From Fidelibacterota bacterium (GTDB taxonomy: Bacteria > Fidelibacterota > UBA2242): a stretch of 10,023 nucleotides of DNA. Positions 7,804-10,023 of the stretch are shown here, piece by piece (within the stretch, counting starts at the first letter, position 1; each line of letters starts with the position of its first letter). The notes under the pieces were generated by a model, which had not been told where the DNA came from, searched no databases, and was given only the letters and a program-made list of their open reading frames with translations. The DNA is taken from NCBI GenBank assembly GCA_016936335.1, contig JAFGXZ010000219.1, forward strand, positions 1 to 10,023, given 5' to 3'. Position numbers and translations under genes: made by a program.

Positions 7804-7812
7804 TTATATTTG
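7785..7812 (+). promoter_or_regulatory. candidate promoter for the retropepsin-like lipoprotein gene
   Basis: TATATTTG at 7805-7812 fits the Bacteroidetes -7 consensus TAnnTTTG exactly. A TTTACA at 7785-7790 lies upstream and could serve as the -33 region. A start of transcription near 7818-7820 would leave an untranslated leader of about 30 bases before ATG 7851. The AGGG at 7838-7841 could be a ribosome binding site 9 bases before that ATG. Spacing to TTTACA is short for a classical sigma-70 promoter, which favours the Bacteroidetes-type reading. Confidence 0.35.
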
Positions 7813-7831
7813 TTGAGAAAATATCGAGACA
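7803..7831 (-). promoter_or_regulatory. candidate promoter for the oxoamine synthase-dapF-manC operon
   Basis: On the - strand a perfect TATAAT lies at 7808-7803, about 108 bases before the chosen ATG at 7695. No convincing -35 element is found 16-18 bases upstream (TGTCTC at 7831-7826 is a poor match). This -10 overlaps the + strand TATATTTG, so the two divergent promoters would compete or be controlled together. Weak evidence. Confidence 0.25.
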
Positions 7832-7850
7832 TTAATCAGGGTTGAATATT

Positions 7851-8750
7851 ATGAAAAATACCATAGTCACTTCATTAACCATCTTTGTCCTCTTCCTCTT
7901 TACCGCCTGTACAAACGAGCCGGCATTACCGGACCTGTCTACAATCACATGGATCGATGATTTTGGTTACGATAGCCATGATCTGCACCCAATTAAATTC
8001 GGCGGACCGGCTCCGGGGCCACAGGTAAAAGTATCTGTAAATACGGAAATACAATACCTGTTGATTGACGTAAACACCATCGATTTTCTGGTCCGGGAAA
8101 ACACATTCAAGGACGCGAATTTCGAGCCTCAGCGAATGTCAAATCAAATCAGTGAAACCAGCGAGATGATGTTTGAGGAGGGTTTTTTACACAATGTCTC
8201 TTTCCTCAATATGGATTACCCGATTTTATATGCATCCATGATTAAGCGTAGCTCTATTCCATTTAAGGCCAAGGGAATCATCGGCCGGAATTTTCTGATT
8301 GACGGGCAGCTGACGATTGATATGCAGAATAAGCTACTCGCTTTTTCCACAAATCCGGCCGTTTCCCTGCAAGATTTGACGGCAGACAGTAATCTGGTGA
8401 AAATTAATCTGACACTTCGGAATAGTGATAACGCTGGCCTGCTGAAATTCCATTGCACCATAAACGGCGTTAAAAACCTTGCAACACTTAGTACCCGGCT
8501 TGACCGGACCCAGATCAGCGCTGACCTGGCCGGGACAATCACCGGAAAAAACGCAGTTCGGAAAGCCGAAATTGAATCTCTGAAAATCGGTTCATACGAA
8601 TTTTCAGGAATAACGTGTGATGTGAACAATGATCTGATGGCACTGGAACCGGAAAATAATGAATCTATCAATATCATTGTCGGAATGGATGTGGTCAGTC
8701 AATGTCTCTGGACCATCGACTTTATCAACGGTTGGATGCTTATCCGTTAA
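7851..8750 (+). CDS. lipoprotein with two retropepsin-like lobes and degenerate catalytic triads
   Basis: This 299-residue protein has a short basic N-terminus, a hydrophobic segment and a lipobox FTAC with Cys20 as the lipidation site. Two halves share the pattern of retropepsin-like aspartic protease domains. Lobe 1 (about 57-167) has QVKVSVNTEIQYLLIDVN, where D-T-G is expected and D73-V-N is found, and ends GIIGRNFLIDGQLTIDMQNKLLAFS. Lobe 2 (about 183-299) has LKFHCTINGVKNLATLSTR, with S214-T-R in the triad position. It continues with SLKIGSYEFSGITCDV and ends IIVGMDVVSQCLWTIDFINGWMLIR. The G-[IV]-[IVL]-G-x-[DN]-x-[IVL] ... ID-x-x-x-x-x-L hallmark appears in both lobes. One catalytic Asp of two remains, so proteolysis is doubtful. 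A binding or scaffold role at the inner or outer membrane is inferred. I chose ATG 7851 over TTG 7842 because AGGG at 7838-7841 is well spaced for it. The gene appears monocistronic, followed by a terminator. Confidence 0.75.
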   Translation: MKNTIVTSLTIFVLFLFTACTNEPALPDLSTITWIDDFGYDSHDLHPIKFGGPAPGPQVKVSVNTEIQYLLIDVNTIDFLVRENTFKDANFEPQRMSNQISETSEMMFEEGFLHNVSFLNMDYPILYASMIKRSSIPFKAKGIIGRNFLIDGQLTIDMQNKLLAFSTNPAVSLQDLTADSNLVKINLTLRNSDNAGLLKFHCTINGVKNLATLSTRLDRTQISADLAGTITGKNAVRKAEIESLKIGSYEFSGITCDVNNDLMALEPENNESINIIVGMDVVSQCLWTIDFINGWMLIR

Positions 8751-8849
8751 AAATTTGAAATTGGAAACGACAGCTACCCCAAGCTAATTTCTAAAATTCA
8801 CCCGGCGCATATTCAATTATCATCAATAATAACGATCGATCAGATAAGA

Positions 8850-8885
8850 AAAAGACCCCTGATTTTGAAAAATCCGGAATCTTTT
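8850..8885. terminator. two-way intrinsic terminator between convergent genes
   Basis: The arms AAAAGACCCCTGATTTT (8850-8866) and AAAATCCGGAATCTTTT (8869-8885) pair over AAAAGA/TCTTTT, CC/GG and GATTTT/AAAATC. They have only a 2x2 internal mismatch and one single mismatch, around a tight loop. T-rich tracts follow on both strands (TCTTTTATTTTG on +, TCTTTTTCTTATC on -). It lies 100 bases after the lipoprotein stop on + and 21 bases after the pyrophosphatase stop on -, so it can end both transcripts. The stem is AT-rich, so termination may be partial. Confidence 0.6.
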
Positions 8886-8906
8886 ATTTTGTAAACAGAT
8901 GTTCTG

Positions 8907-10023
8907 CTATTTTGTCAGCCAGTCAATCAGATTAAAACGCATAACCAGCCCGATGGTTATTATACTGACCATCGTCGATAATTTTATGGCAATATCGAGA
9001 GAAGGGCCGGTGGTATCTTTCAACGGATCACCGACGGTATCCCCGGTCACTGCTGCTGAATAACTGTTCATCACGACCGTAAATTTCTCTTTTAAATCTT
9101 TCATATCCATCAGGGCCTGGTGTTCTTCAGGATCAAGTTTCAGGTACAGCTTGAATACCTGGCGGTCTTCCTGATTCAGTTTCCGGTAATAGGCATTCAG
9201 GGTTTCATCATCGGATTCGCTAATCTCATTTCCGCCAAACCGTTTGATCGGGATCTTTAATGATTTGCCTCTTTGAATGTACTCCGTCTCGATATACTCT
9301 ATGATATTCGCAAGGTAATCAGACACTTTTTCGTCGATACTGAACGCCAGCGGATTCATGTTTACCAGCTCATAGAGAAACGTGGAGTAATCTTTTGTCA
9401 GAAAAAATGGCCACAAGCCCCGGTTGGAAATTTTCTTTATACCGGCACTGATCTGAAATTTCAGTTCCGATTTGGAACGCTCGATATACTTTTTAGCATT
9501 ATCCCAGGCACCACCGGAATTGGCCATAAAAATCGCAAAAAAGAAGCCAAGCAACAGATTACCCAGAAGCATTCCAACAATTCCGATTGGTCCAAGGATT
9601 AGCCCGGTCACAATCGGAGACAAAATTGCAATCAGCGCCGGGGATAGCATTTTTTTCTGAGCCGCCGCAGTCGATATTTTTACACATTGACCATAATCCG
9701 GAATTGTTTTACCCGTCATTATACCCGGAATTTCTCGAAACTGCCGGCGAACCTCGTCAATCATTTCACCGGCCGCCAGAGAAACCGCCTCAATTGTTTT
9801 ACTGGAAAATGCCGCTGTCAATGCACCACCGATGAACAGTCCGACAATGAACCGGATATCCATAATCGATCCACCGAGATAGGCCAGAATATCGGTAACT
9901 TCTGCCGAGGCTAAATCCATAACATTTCCGGCTATTTCAATCGTCGTATTTCCCATACTGATCAACTCTGACCGAATGGTTTCGAGAAACGCCGCAATCA
10001 GTGTCACTGCCGTCAGCGCTGCC
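8907..10023 (-). CDS. hppA: membrane-bound ion-translocating pyrophosphatase, C-terminal part (5' end cut by window)
   Basis: The frame is open from the right window edge to TAG 8909-8907, giving about 371 residues. The enzyme hydrolyses cytoplasmic pyrophosphate and pumps H+ or Na+ across the inner membrane. Visible family motifs are AALTAVTLIAAF at the edge, EVRRQFREIPGIM (9755-9717), P-DY-x-x-CV-x-ISTAAAQ, FMANSGGAWDNAKKYIE (about 9527-9480; Asp and Lys of DNAKK belong to the active site and gate), and GDTVGDPLKDTTGPSLDIAIKL (9044-8979, metal-binding aspartates). Several membrane segments are evident. The K+-dependence motif and most catalytic residues lie upstream of the window, so ion specificity cannot be read. 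A long hydrophilic insertion sits between the DNAKKYIE and GDTVGDP motifs (separate entry). Because the motifs on both sides are intact and the frame is unbroken, the gene is probably functional. Confidence 0.93.
   Translation of the reverse strand, partial: AALTAVTLIAAFLETIRSELISMGNTTIEIAGNVMDLASAEVTDILAYLGGSIMDIRFIVGLFIGGALTAAFSSKTIEAVSLAAGEMIDEVRRQFREIPGIMTGKTIPDYGQCVKISTAAAQKKMLSPALIAILSPIVTGLILGPIGIVGMLLGNLLLGFFFAIFMANSGGAWDNAKKYIERSKSELKFQISAGIKKISNRGLWPFFLTKDYSTFLYELVNMNPLAFSIDEKVSDYLANIIEYIETEYIQRGKSLKIPIKRFGGNEISESDDETLNAYYRKLNQEDRQVFKLYLKLDPEEHQALMDMKDLKEKFTVVMNSYSAAVTGDTVGDPLKDTTGPSLDIAIKLSTMVSIITIGLVMRFNLIDWLTK
9057..9479 (-). other. large insertion in the cytoplasmic loop of the pyrophosphatase
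   Basis: About 141 residues separate KKYIE from AAVTGDTVGD, where homologues I can recall have roughly 12-20, including a conserved G-K-G-S-x-x-H-K stretch. That stretch is absent here. The extra ~125 residues are soluble and charged. They include a Trp/Phe/Tyr-rich part (GLWPFFLTKDYSTFLYELV), an amphipathic helix (KVSDYLANIIEYIETEYIQ), a basic strand (KSLKIPIKRFG) and an acidic, helical C-terminal half (SESDDETLNAYYRKLNQ, then DPEEHQALMDMKDLKEKF). No membrane segment or known catalytic motif is seen. I do not recognise the domain. Confidence 0.8.

Noticed and set aside
8216..8677. 153-residue open frame antisense to the retropepsin-like lipoprotein
   Set aside because: Its Arg/Ser/Leu-rich composition is typical of an antisense shadow and no family pattern is seen.
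8757..8791. GAAATT...AATTTC with inner AGCT...AGCT as a second terminator hairpin after the lipoprotein gene
   Set aside because: Short arms with a 9-base one-sided bulge and no T tract; the hairpin at 8850-8885 is much stronger.
9273..9602. Open frame antisense to the pyrophosphatase insertion, considered as evidence that the insert is a foreign gene
   Set aside because: It is an antisense shadow without protein-like features; the sense frame is unbroken through the insert and no inverted or direct repeats mark an insertion event.
9942..9953. GNTT in the pyrophosphatase as the potassium-dependence motif
   Set aside because: The true GNTT[AK] motif precedes the AALTAVTLIAAF segment, which lies at the window edge; this GNTT falls in the following loop and is a chance match.
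1..10023. CRISPR array, tRNA, transposase, phage or toxin-antitoxin genes
   Set aside because: Reading both strands gave no repeat-spacer pattern, tRNA fold, transposase motif or paired small toxin-like genes.

Overview
The window looks like chromosomal DNA from a bacterium of the FCB superphylum (Bacteroidetes/Chlorobi relatives such as Ignavibacteria, Calditrichaeota or KSB1-like lineages). The clues are a lipoprotein of the Big_5/SbsA-like type common in that group, a Bacteroidetes-style short DapF, an alpha-oxoamine synthase closest by motif to Bacteroides serine palmitoyltransferase, mostly weak Shine-Dalgarno sequences, and a TAnnTTTG-type promoter candidate. The phylum is inferred; the sequence itself shows no taxonomic marker.

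Layout. (1) Positions 1-2659, + strand: the C-terminal end of an M28 zinc peptidase, followed 4 bases later by a membrane-anchored penicillin-acylase-family protein whose nucleophile position is Glu instead of Ser. (2) Positions 2665-7695, - strand, read right to left: a tight five-gene run with an SPT/KBL-like alpha-oxoamine synthase, an Ig-like lipoprotein, dapF (diaminopimelate epimerase), a mannose-1-phosphate guanylyltransferase and a 93-residue conserved-looking hypothetical protein. Gaps are 23, 1, 18 and 3 bases, so it is very probably one operon. (3) Positions 7696-7850: a 155-base divergent promoter region holding a perfect 6-bp-arm inverted repeat. (4) Positions 7851-8750, + strand: a lipoprotein with two retropepsin-like lobes whose catalytic triads are degenerate. 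(5) Positions 8751-8906: a convergent intergenic region with a two-way terminator hairpin. (6) Positions 8907-10023, - strand: the C-terminal third or more of a membrane-bound ion-pumping pyrophosphatase (HppA) carrying an unusual insertion of about 125 residues in a cytoplasmic loop next to catalytic motifs.

Functionally the genes lean towards the cell envelope: peptidoglycan/lysine precursor (DapF), sugar nucleotide for glycans (GDP-mannose), possible sphingoid-base synthesis (oxoamine synthase), outer or periplasmic lipoproteins, and envelope-facing hydrolases. No mobile element, CRISPR array, phage gene, tRNA or rRNA is seen. The most notable points are the two hydrolase-fold proteins that appear to have lost their catalytic residues and the large insertion in the pyrophosphatase. 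I did not find a clear new multi-gene defence or biosynthetic system.
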